Origin: Symsagittifera roscoffensis
Lineage: Eukaryota; Xenacoelomorpha; Acoela; Convolutidae
Assembly (NCBI RefSeq): GCF_963678635.1
Contig: NC_087062.1
Location: forward strand, 90,433,845-90,497,844
Direction of reading: 5' to 3'
DNA: 64,000 bases
Of this stretch, positions 22,401 to 34,400 are shown piece by piece. The translations under genes were made by a program, and so were the position numbers. Within the stretch, counting starts at the first letter, position 1. Each line of letters opens with the position of its first letter. The notes beneath the pieces are model-generated. The model was not told where the DNA came from and made no database searches. It saw only the letters and a program-made list of their open reading frames with translations.

Positions 22401-25400
22401 CTAAATCAACGGTTAAACATAAACAATTATTTTATCTTGTCCTGATTTTTCTCGCTTTTGCAATACGGTGGCGCCGGAAAAGTTAACAAATTTCATGCAT
22501 AACAATGCCCACAGACCAAAAAATGAAAAAAAAAAAACTTATTTTTCAATCATTCTTGCAAAGTTTTGGAGGTTTTAAAACTGCTAATTTGGGATAATAA
22601 CGCACAAAAACCTACCATATTGAAGTGTACCACAATCTACTTTTTTAAATCCGGCACTGCATCATCTCGCAGTAAATTCCAAGTTGTAGCAACACACAGT
22701 TTGCAAAAATTGAAGGAAAACGGCACCTCAAAAGGCGTGAAAGTTGATTATACCGCGGCATTGAGTATACAGCGAATTGTCAATCAATGCCAGGTGTCTT
22801 TTTTGCGAGTTGTGTTTTACGTTCTAAGATTTAATACAGTGCTGATTTAAATTAACCGGACAAAACGCGGTAAACTTGAAACTTCAAACGCATTTTTCTC
22901 AAATTGGGTTGAATTTAGGTGAAAACTTATGAAGACAAAACTTGCTTAAAATTTTAGCAGAATTAATATGGTGTAATTTGTTTTGCGAAATTCGTCTCAA
23001 AATTTTACCCCAAAAATGGGTCTTTTTGGCGTTTCTTAGTTAATCAAAAATTACGCCGAAAATACCTAGTCGATCACAGACATAATGATATAAAAGTGAG
23101 CCCCTTACGAAGCTCAACAAACTTTATGAAGGGTTTTTTCTCCAAAAAAAATTTGCAAATTGTTTAAAAAATGTTTTTAAATAAAAATTTGGTATTTTAT
23201 ATAGTAAAAACGACCTTTTTTGTCTATCAAACAAAAATAAATTAATTTATACAATATTTTGGAGAAAATATCCTTCATAAAGTTTGTTGGGCTACGTAAG
23301 GGGCTCACTTTCATATAACTATGTCTGTGATCGACAAGGTATTTTCGGCGTAATTTTTGATTAACTAAGAAACGCCAAAAAGACCCATTTTTGGGGTAAA
23401 ATTTTGGGACGGAATTTCGCAAAACAAATTACACCATATTAATTCTGCTAAAATTTTAAGCAAGTTTTGTCTCCATGAGCTTTCACCTAAACTCAACCCA
23501 ATTTGAGAAAAATGCGTTTGAAGTTTCAAGTTTAACGCGTTTTGTCCGGTTAATTTAAATCAGCACTGTACATATCCGACAGAACAAAAAACTTTTAAAT
23601 TTGTTCTTTTTCAATATATGATAACATAAGTCAAGTTGCACTAATGTAGAGCGAATAGGCGGAGAATAAAATTTTACTTGAAATTAGATCTCAATTCAAT
23701 AAATTTGTTAAATGTGAAAAAATAATTTCTTATTGCAATGAAACGTAAGGTCTGCCTATTTTTATAGAAAATTTTTGTTTATATCGAAGAGTTTTCAGGC
23801 ATGCGCAGAAATAATTTTTAATGAAAAGAGCCCGTACCCTTCTTTTTATTGAAAATTAGTTCTGCAAATGCCTGAAAACTTTTAGATTTTCAAAAAAAAT
23901 TCTATAAAAAGGGGCAGAACTTACGTTTAATGCAACAAAAAAGTTTTTTTTTGCATTTAACAAATTATACGAATTCCTTAAATTGGGATCTCAATTCAAC
24001 TAAAATATTTATTCTCTGCACTACCAATTGACTTGTACTACCAAGAATTAGAAAAAAAAAATTTAAACTATTTTTGATCCGTCTGATAACGTAATAAAAT
24101 ATAGAACCTAATCCAATTCGCAGTATACCCGCCGCCACTGTATGCTCAACTTTCACAATTTTTGAGGTGCCATTTTTTAAATATTTTTGCGAATTGGGTT
24201 TTGTTACAACTTGTAATTTATTGCGAGATGATGCAATGCCGGATTAAAATGAGCAGATTGTTGTTTCAATCACTATAAAAAACCTTGGTTTGATTTTTAA
24301 TAAAAAGCTGTATCAAAAATTAAAGTGACGCAATTTTTTTTGCGTTTATAGCTGCATTCTAACTTCCTCGATGAGCTCGTCAAAATCCAAATTTTCCCGC
24401 ATCGACTTCGTACTTGTCGGTATTTCTCCAGTCGAAGATGGCTTGCCTGCCGTTTTGCACCGCTACGTCGAAAGACCTCAATTGGTAGGAAAACCTTACC
24501 TGGAACTGATCCCCAATACCGAGCTCCTATTGGTTGAAATCCCTCTGCGAAGCTCGCCGGGACCCGAAGTGTCGTGCTTTGTAAACGAATTACCAACAAG
24601 CGGATTTGATTGGGAGTTTTCAGCTCCCGAGAAATTGTGTTCAGTTGCACTAAACGATGTTTTGGACGAAATTGCCGAAGGCGACATGAGAATTGTGTTG
24701 ACCAATCAGCTTGGATCGCTGAGTATATCTCTTACACGTGATCAAATTATGCGGTTCAAAAAACAAAGTGTTGCCAGAAATGTTGCTCGTAAAAAGTGGT
24801 TTCGCGAGTGTAGCACTGTCGAACAAAACATTGCAGGGTCTGGTAAGAAATTTGCATTAAAATAAAAATAAAAGTAATCACAATTTGAGTGATTTTTTTA
24901 ATCAGCAAAACTTATTTGACAGAAAAAAGCAATGTGTCTCGACGGCGCTTCAAGGAAATATTTCTGAGACCCTTATCAGCTGAAGGTTTGTAATTTCTAA
25001 ATTGACCAGTTGAACAAAAAAGTTTTTTACAACTAAATTTTTCTTTCTTTTTTTTAGCGGAGACTGTAAATATAATCTCAACCAGTCAAATTTATCGAGC
25101 AGATCTGCATTGGAAAGTCTACCAAAATAACCAGCGTGTAACGAGGAGAACGAAAAGTGTTTTTAAAGAAAACCCTGACTTCATTTTAAGTTCTGCCGAA
25201 GTCAAAAATATATTTGTGGACGTTTACATTACTGAAAACGAACATTTCAGTTTAACATGTGGTAAGAATTTGAATCCAACTTGATTTTTTCAGAAAAAAA
25301 AATCATTTTTGTTGTTTATAAAAAAAAATTCTTTGCACAGGTCAATTTTGTACACCTCAGAATGTGCCAGTTCATACCAATGTACCGTTTGGTCAATCGA

Positions 25401-28400
25401 TATCCTTCAAGCATAAAAATGAGAAATTTGATTGGACATGCAAAAATTACCCAACTTTTTTTGACCAATCAAAAATCAGCTCTCAGTCATCAGAAGAAAG
25501 TGAGGAGAGCAAAACAACAGCGCTGATTGACAGTTCCTCGTTTGAAAATTTGATTGAAGAGAAAATACTCGAAGAAGAAATAACGACAGACGAAGAAGAA
25601 ATTAGTTTCTCTCAAAATAATTGTTTGAAGTATTTTGAAACGGAAACAGTGAAAAATTTGAGACCAATGCTTGAAGACGACAAAATCCCATCTATAGCAA
25701 GCAATGATTTTCATGATCAAAAAAGTGTGGATAATTCGAACCCATGTAAGCCTGAAATTGAAAGAGAAAATTTATTAGTTCCAATGATCAATGAAATAAT
25801 CGACGAAGAAGGGAAAACCAGTGATGGAAACTCTGACAGAACAGTTTACGAAAACATGTCAGATTCCGAAAACTGCGAAACCAGCTCAACTGAATCCAGC
25901 TCAGAACGTGATTCAAACTCGAACAAACTGCCTTTATCCCACTCTGGTGGTTTTCTGGATCAAAATTTACAGAAAAACTACAGAGATTCAATTATCTCAA
26001 AGGTTCTCAGTTTTGGTGGTCCGAAAGTGTCTACAGAGAGTCTAAGCACTCTGGATGAAGAAAGCGATGGCAGCGAAGGTGACCAAGATGGATCCGAGTT
26101 GATGATCAGAGATGATTTATGCCCGAAACTTGAATGTGAAATCGAGGTCGAAGAATTTCTGGATCCTATAGAGGAACTCAAAGGCGATGATAAGTCGGTA
26201 TCTGAAACTGATGAATCCGACTTTGAGCTTGGAGGGGATCCCATTGTCGAAAAAGATCTAGAGGACGTGACTGTAGAGAAGGGAGGAACTGCAGTTTTCG
26301 AATGTCAGATGAAAGGAGTTGAAATAGTTACATGGTAAGTGTAGAACAAAAACTCTTCAACTTTTTTGTCCCTTTTCCAGCTTTAAATGTTTTGTAAATC
26401 ACGGAACTTTGGAAACTTCCATTACTAAAACCAGGCGCGGATCTAAGAGTTTCTCGAGGGGGGCGGATTCTGAAAAAAAATTTGGAAATTTTTCTCGACC
26501 TATTTTTTTTGTAGGTCGACCAAATTGATTTTCAGAGCTGTCCCAAATCACTCTAAAGACCCTACCTATATTTACCAATCTTTTTGCGCCGCAGGCAACT
26601 TTTTCAAAAAACAGGCCTAAAAAGGCGTTTTTGGGCATTTTTTTGGAAAATGTTGACCAAGAAATTGCGTTTTTTCGGCGCGCGCTCCCCCTCAAAGTTA
26701 GTATATATTGGCTTTAGAAAAATTTGAAGGTCAGTCGTCCAAAAGTGGAAATCTCAAAATAGTACAAAGGGGACCCTTTTGGTCGACAGGGGGTCGATTT
26801 CTTGAAGGGGGCGTCCGCATGACCCCCCCCCCCCCCTCCCCTGCTCCTAAATCCTCAACTGACTAAAACCATTTTGGCACAATTGAGTCAAATTATGTTT
26901 ATTTCGAATTCATTAAAACCAATTTGATGCTAAAACAGCTGTTTGTAGGTTCAAGAACGGTCGCAAGGTTCTCGGTTCTCGCTTCATACAAGAGTCATTC
27001 GCCGCCTCCTTGTCGTCCACCTCGTCTACCGTGTTCCGACTGACAATAAATGACGTGAAGGACTGGGAAGATGATTTGAGGTTCCAGTGCAGAGCCAATA
27101 CAGACCAGGGGTCGGAGGAGGTCAAGTTACAAACTAGTGAAAAAACTCTTAGTGTCGCAGGTACAGTTCTTCAGTCGTGCTTTCAACTGCAATGTCAAAG
27201 CTTCATAACCGTTGTCAAGAAAAATTGCTTTCTCGCTAGATTATCATTTTTACTGATTGAAATTCAATCATCAACCCATATACATTTACGCTTGCATTTA
27301 GTAAACGTTATCAAATCGGAATTGAGACTTTTTCTTAGATTAACGGCCTGGGAAGAGGTCGCGGACTTTTCTTGCTACCATTAAGACCCAAAACGTATAT
27401 CTTGATTGCGACTCAAAATGGGTATGTCGCGACTTTGCGCGATCGCTGGATTTTTGCGCGACTTTGCGGGACATAAAAAAGATATGTCACGATTTTGCTC
27501 GACCCAAAGAAGACGTTGCGACTTTGCGCATGCAAAAAAATTTCTTCGCGTTTTTGCGCGTGTAACAAAATGTTGCGCGAGATTGTGAAACTCAAAAAAC
27601 ATAGGTTCCGACTTTGCGCGAGCAAAAAGGCTTTGCGCGACCCACAATTAGTATATCACAAGTTTGCGCGACAAAGATGCCTGTCTTCGACTGTGCGCAC
27701 ACCAGAAACGTTATGACTAACTGATTCGAACGATGACCATTTTCGATTTTGTTTGACTTTACCAGAAAATGTTCGACTTAGTCTGAATTTACCAGTGTTG
27801 TTTGAATTTGTTCAGTTTTACCGCGCGGTTCGTGGTCGTGGATTTAAGTTCAGACTAGAACATTGAGTATCAAGAACGTTTTGTAACTAAACTTTTTTAA
27901 ACCAATAATTTCGTTTTGGGCTCAACATGCAACTTTTCCGATAAGGATTTTTAGTGTATTCGTGAATTAGGTTATAACCAATGTGAGCGGCCGAACAATG
28001 TTGTCAAAACTTTCGCAAAGACTTTGAAAATTCTCCCTCAAAAAATCCTATTTTCGCTCGTGGTATTATTATTTACCATTATATGTTTTTCAAAAATTAA
28101 AGTACATTTTTCAGCTTCACCGAAAATTGATCCTCCGAGGAAATACCAGAATGCTCCGACCATCACTTTGCGTCAAGGTGAAGAACTGAGTCTTTCGATT
28201 CCCATCATCGGTAAACCTACTCCTTTTTGGACCTGGGAGTTCCGAGCAGTCGGAGAAAATGAAACATCGGAAATACATGGAGCCGAGGGGCAGTCAAACA
28301 AAGCGGAGTTACGATTAAGAAAGATGGTTCGGAACAAGAGAGGAGTGTATATCCTGCACTCCTGGAATGAGTTCGGCGAAGATAGGAAGGAATTCAAAGT

Positions 28401-31400
28401 TGATATCGAAGGTCTGTATGGTCTTTGCTAAGAAAAAAAAATGACAAGAATTACTGTAATTGGTCAAAAAGTATGTTGTAAGCGAATTAGATAATTTACA
28501 CTCAATTTTACATTTTGAAGAGAACAAAAAATTGTACTTAGTTTTACTTACATGTTTAAAGGGAATAAAAGTTTGTCTACGATTAGAAAATTGCAAGTTC
28601 ACTAACTTATTTTAATTTCGTCGGCTGAAAATTTATTTAAAAGTTTGTAAAATTGAACTGAAAGCGTACGCACCAGCGGATTTAAGGGGCGTACGCACCA
28701 GCTCGTAACGAATCTCTTAAAGAATCCCCTTTTGCAAAATTGGGTACATAGTTAAAGAGATCCTAATTTTTTAAGACTTATTTTAGCGCTTCCGTCTAAA
28801 GTGAGGAAAGTGAAGCTGGAAACTGACCCTTCATTACAATTATCCTGGGAGGTCCCGGCAGACGATGGAGGAAAGCCAGTTATTAATTACCTAATCCAAG
28901 GGAAAACTAGCAGCAGCGTCAACACCTGGCGAACTCTACTCAAAACGAACAAGCTGGAAGCGAACCTGAAAGGAATTGTGTCGGAAGCTTCTTTGGTCCG
29001 AGTCATGGCCGAGAATCGAATAGGCGTGAATGAATCAAATGATTTTGAAGTTATTCAGATAGCCGACGGGGAAGAGAGCCGAAAAAGGAACCATTCGACA
29101 AAAAGCTACGAAGCTGAAGAAACTTCAAAACTGATGCAAGTAAAACCGAGCGAAACGGAAAGACCGCTTGTAGAACTCATTGGAAAGTGAGTTGGAACTA
29201 CCTTTTAGATTTTGCATTTGTATGGTCCACTTTTTTTTACTGAGTTGATGTTTGTTGTATTGTTTTTTTTAGATTTGGTTCTTGCCAAGCTCAAAAAGTG
29301 ACGATAAAAGACGTCGCAACCGTAAAGTTGATTCAAGATTCATCAAATCCTCTGTTCATGACAAAACTGGTGCTTGCGCTGCAAAAAAGAAAACCTGAAA
29401 ACTTCCTTCAGCTTATTAGTTCAGACACAAATTCAACAGTGCAAACTTATAAGCTGCAATTGTAAGTGTAATTTAACAAAATTGATTGTTACCTGGGCAA
29501 ATTTTTTTAAGTATTGAGTGTTTTAAACTGGCAATAATTCTGTCTCAACCCTTGCCCAAGTTTACTTATGTTAAAAGTGAAACAAAGTTTTGAAATCAGT
29601 AAACACCAAATCGCTGTATATTTTTACCGAAAGGCATAACAGCGAAAAACAATTGATTACAGCCGGTGATTAGAGCTAAGGAATTGAATCGATTGCCATA
29701 TATCGATTGCCATATGTTCTGAATTCCTGCCGGCCCAAAATAGAAAAAATAGGACAGAAAAATGAGTTTCAATTTTCGCAACTTTTCATTAGGAGTCGAT
29801 GAAAGTCCACGCTCAAAATTATTTTTCGCGTTTGACTTTTGGTTCATTTTTAGGTTCAGTTCATTTTTTTAATCAAAAAGAAGGCAAAACTCCCTATCGA
29901 ACAGCAAAAGTGTAAACGTCGAAAGAGGATTTTTTTTCAGATTTTCAAGTGGAATAAAAATTTAACCTTTTGATCCGGTTTTCTCAAAATGAATAAACTT
30001 TAACAAAAAAAGTCAATCATAAATTGTTCTTAAAAATCAAAGAGCTTTATGGCCATATATTTTTGTTCCGACTTTGGAAACAGTGCGGATTTTTTTTTTC
30101 TTCAGTCAATTTTCGCTTTTTAACAGTTTGTTTTAACCGAACTTTGTTGTTATAAAGCGTACGCGGCAAGTTGAATCCTTTCAAATAGAGGCAAGCATTG
30201 TGGTTTTATAATTGCGTAACCACACGCGAAAAATATAATTTGGTACTTTTTATAGCTTGTGAGGTAAAAAATTGAGAATTTTTTTTAATGCTCAAAATTG
30301 TTTCATTTTTTTTTTCGTTTTGTAAGATAGTGTAAGTCAAAAAAAGTTGTGATTGACGATAGACAGCAGCCGGAACATTCAGAATTTCGCCTTCATCTAC
30401 AAGAAGTCTGAAAGTTCATCTGAAAATTTTTGTTATCCGGAGCTCAAAATTTAATCTCTTCAAATACTTTTTTGTAAAGAAACTGGTTCTTAAAAATTGC
30501 TAATTTGGTCAATTTGTGACAATCAGCGCGCGATTTATTGCATTCTCATTACACGCGTAAGAAGCGGTTTAATGCGTTCCGAATTGAATCGATGAAAACC
30601 ATATAGTCGTATTATCGAAACAGACGCTAAATATATCCCTCTTTGTAGTTCACGTTAGTATGTTGGGGGAATAAATTGAAAAAAAGATTGAAAAAAGCTG
30701 TTTGCTCTTTTTTTCCAACAAAAAATATTCAATTGGCCGCAACAAAAATCTTTAAAATTGAAATCAAAATGTTATTTTATTTTATGAAGGAATCGGTTGG
30801 TTCTGACTATTGAATTTTTTTGGTGAGACAAACAAAAACTGGTCTGCAAAAATGTCGGAACATTTTGTGATGGACCGCGTTATATCTATATCTAGATATT
30901 CAATTTCAGCTTGGACTTGACTGACTTTATGGACCCCTGTGGGTGGATGAGAGATCGAACTGAGGCTGCAATCGGAAGAATAATACTCCAGATATTGCAG
31001 TGTCTCCAGTTTCTACACGAGCGATCGATCTTGTATCTATCTTTGCATGTAAGGTGGTTGAAATCAATTTGCATAAATTTCGAACGAAAACTTGGAAAAA
31101 CTTCCAAAAATTTATAATTTTTGTACTTAATTTGTGAGAAATGAGCCGAAATAATACTTGTGGATAATTTTTGAGTTCTAGTCACAAAATCAAACCTTTT
31201 TTATTTGAAAACCTAGCCGTCAGTCATTGAAAAACTATATCAGAAAAAGTAATTATTTAAAATATGATTAAATGTTTCAGCCCATTTTTCTGGCACTGGA
31301 CAAACAGAAGCAGTACTCTATTCATCTTTTCGGGTTTCCTTTCTCCCGCAGAATTGATCCCGATTCCGTCGCCAGCTTTCCCAAAAAGTTTTCCGAGTTC

Positions 31401-34400
31401 TACGCGCCGGAAGTGTTCCGGGAAAAACCTGTCGGGCGGTCCTCGGATGTTTGGTCAGTTGGAGCTCTGACAGAGTTCATGTAAGTAAACATTTCGCTAA
31501 CACGATCTGCCAATTTAATGCTTTTTAACCGCCAACTCTGTTTATAGGAAAAATTGATCCCACTCTCAGCCTAGTCACACGAAATTTGTTGCCCAACAGT
31601 AATTTTGGTAATTGGGTCTATATTTTACTGAGGGGGGATAATGGCTGGTAAAAAGCAGAAGTATCATTAATCGTCACCATTTAAGTAACTTTTAGAAATA
31701 TCTCACGGAAATGTTTTTTTTTCATTCCTCTGTTGACTCTCGTGTTGCAATCATTTTTTTCTGAAAAGACTCGAAGACCCAGACTTAAAAGATATCCTAT
31801 GTGACAATTTAATAGTCAATATCAAAGACTCTCTGCAATTTTCACCTTCAGTTTTTTTCGCTTATTTTTGCATACATGCGGGCATTTTGCATGTTTGCAC
31901 GTGTTTGCACAACAAAAAAGTCGCTGTCATCCCGTTTTTTCACAAAAATCTGCATGACTCTCTGTTTTAGGATTAGCGGTAAGACATTCCTGCCGGATTC
32001 CAGACTTTCAAACCAAAGTTCGAGTTCTGGTCTCAAATCCGCTGAGTTGCACAACTTCATTCAGCTCGCTATTCAGCCGGACTCCTCGCAGCGCACTTCA
32101 ATCGAAGAGTGTCTCCATCATCGATGGATGAACAAACTGAAGATTTCAAGTGGCGAGAAGGCGGAGTTAGCTAATCCGAACAAGAATGTCGGAGTGAAAT
32201 TTATGAAAGAAAAACTGAGGGAGTGGCGAAGCGTGGTAAGATATTTTCCCGTAGAAGCCATGCAGTTCGCTTTAATTTCAGCCGAAATCGGTGTCAATAA
32301 AAAATATAGAACTATTAACTGGTTAACAGTAAAGATTAAATCCGTGATCGCTTTTGGAAGCCAATTAGGAAAAATTAGTATTTTTTTGGGAACATTTGGG
32401 ACTGCGTCTCAGTTCGCAGAGTGGCTGTTGAGAGGTGCTCGCTCACTAGTGCTGTCCAACTACCGCTCCTTGCGGAGACTTTTGCCTGCTGTGTTTTCAC
32501 CCTGGGTCGGTTCGCCTCTCATCATTCAACCCGGTCATATCGCTTGTACTACACAACCATACTGACATAGAGCTTAGTGTGGACACCAGATCAACACAAG
32601 CCCTCAACCAACAGTAGCCCACTCTGAGAACCGATCCCACACTCCCTGTCGTCCAAGTAGCTAGACTCACAGAACGACGCCACTTTTTAGTCGCGATATG
32701 CCAATAAATTGAAGTTGAATGAACAGAATCTTTTTTTTTGTTTTCCTGAATTGTTCATGCAGACTACAGTTAAAAGACGATTTTGAATAAAAAAACTCTT
32801 TAAAAAAAACTTGAATAGAAAACTCGAAAAAACCTGTTCACAATAACTAAACGGTTCTCCGTCCAAAATATTATTACATTGCGACAACGTAAAGTTAGTT
32901 TTTCAAAACTGAAATTCAATTGGTGGGAGAAAAATTCAAAAGAGCCTTCAATATAACGAAAAGTAACAAGTAATTATCATGAATACACTTGTGAGAGCAA
33001 GTATCTCGTAATCAGGATTAGACTTTCCCGCAAAAAATCTGTACACAATTGTGAAATTGCTTTTTAAGTGACCCTTAGTATCTTCAAGACTTCTTAACAC
33101 TTAGTTTGAGCTAACGCGGTTGCATTTGGCCATAAAGTCTTAGGTTCAAGTCCCTGCCGGACCTTGATTTTTTTTATAATTGAAACTTATTTTCCAGGAA
33201 AAATTGTTTTCCAGGGCAATTTTCGGTTTCTGTTTTTTCATTGTGGTTTTCACTGTAAGATTAATTGGTTTCGGCTGATGCTTTATCGGCTTGTTGAAAT
33301 TATTTTGTGTCGCTTTAGGGGCAACAAATAATTTTTTTTTCATACAAATCAGGAAATTTGTGTTGCAAGATTTCAATTTTTAAAACCTAATTGACAACAA
33401 TTTTTTTATGACAACAATTTCTGGGCACATTGTTTTAGTTTTCTGCACAATGGATGTCAACCTTTTTGTTGTCGACTTAGTGGCCGCTCGCTAAATACAA
33501 AAATCTTAATTTATACTGGTAGTTCCCATGTTCGACTGGTTTTCTCAAATTATTTTCATACCCCATTTTGAAATCGGAAGGAATTGTTCCAACCATTGAA
33601 AACGGTGAGAAGCTTTGTATTCGGGTGTGGTTTAGTTTTTTTCTTTTTGTTTTCCACAAAATCAGGTACCACAGATAATCATCGGACTGAGTTGAAAGCT
33701 ATATCATAAAAAAGTACTTTTTTCGTGATTCAAACTACCCAAAAAAATTCCCAATTTTTTTTAGTGTCGAGAAAAACCTGTTGGAAATTTTTGATTTTCA
33801 TCTAATTTCGAGCAAACAAAGCGAGTGATCAGCATACAACAGCTTTGTTTAATTTACAGGCATACAACAGTATTTGTTTAATTTGCCTGTATTACTATGA
33901 AAGTCAAATATGCCCTAAATATAAATTTACATCAGTCTTTTTATCACTCCACGCAGAAAAACTAATTTGAGAAAAAAGCTTGATTTTGTAGTTTTTTAAA
34001 GACTATGGTCGGAACATTCGTTGCTATTTTCATAGTAACCGGCTATCCCTTTCTTACTTTTGCTGCAAGTGCAAGTACACTGCGAGTGCAAGTGTTTTGT
34101 AATTGAGAACTAGATTTTTTTCCCGGTAAACACCTGTTCTTTCAACGGTTAAGTTGCTTTATTAGTGAACCTTAGCAACTTCGAGACCTGGTCCACATAT
34201 TACGTGGATGCTTTTGTACCATAAGGTCTGGGCTGGACCTTGTTTTTTTAGTATGAAAGAATTTGAATTTTTTTCCGGGAAAATTTTATTTATCGGATTT
34301 TCCTTTGTCTGTTTTTGTTTTGTCGGCTTAGCTCCCATATTCACTTAATTTTTATTGTAGACGCTAGTTTTTTGGTTTACTACTGTAATTTGTTAAATTA

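Larger units (their letters stand above)
22640..24260. mobile_element. outer foldback element with nested insertions
   Basis: About 120-bp inverted arms (22645-22765 and 24115-24250) share AATCCGGCA(C/T)TGCATCATCTCGCA and GGCACCTCAAAA. Two other foldbacks (22837-23568 and 23650-24015) sit between the arms. Both arms keep a similar open frame (NGTSKGVKV-type), which may be the relic of a coding sequence. Lies in the GC-AG intron. Confidence 0.6.

Noticed and set aside
24297-24650. minus-strand ORF opposite exon 3
   Set aside because: Shadow frame of a spliced coding exon with matching phases on the plus strand.
27406-27716. CRISPR-like array of short spaced repeats
   Set aside because: Repeats are degenerate, spacers are low-complexity, the genome is animal, and no cas-type genes exist.
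31876-32565. 229-codon open frame as a separate gene
   Set aside because: Only 31971-32235 is coding (kinase exon 13). The 5' part precedes an acceptor and the 3' part is an inverted SINE copy of 20081-20370.
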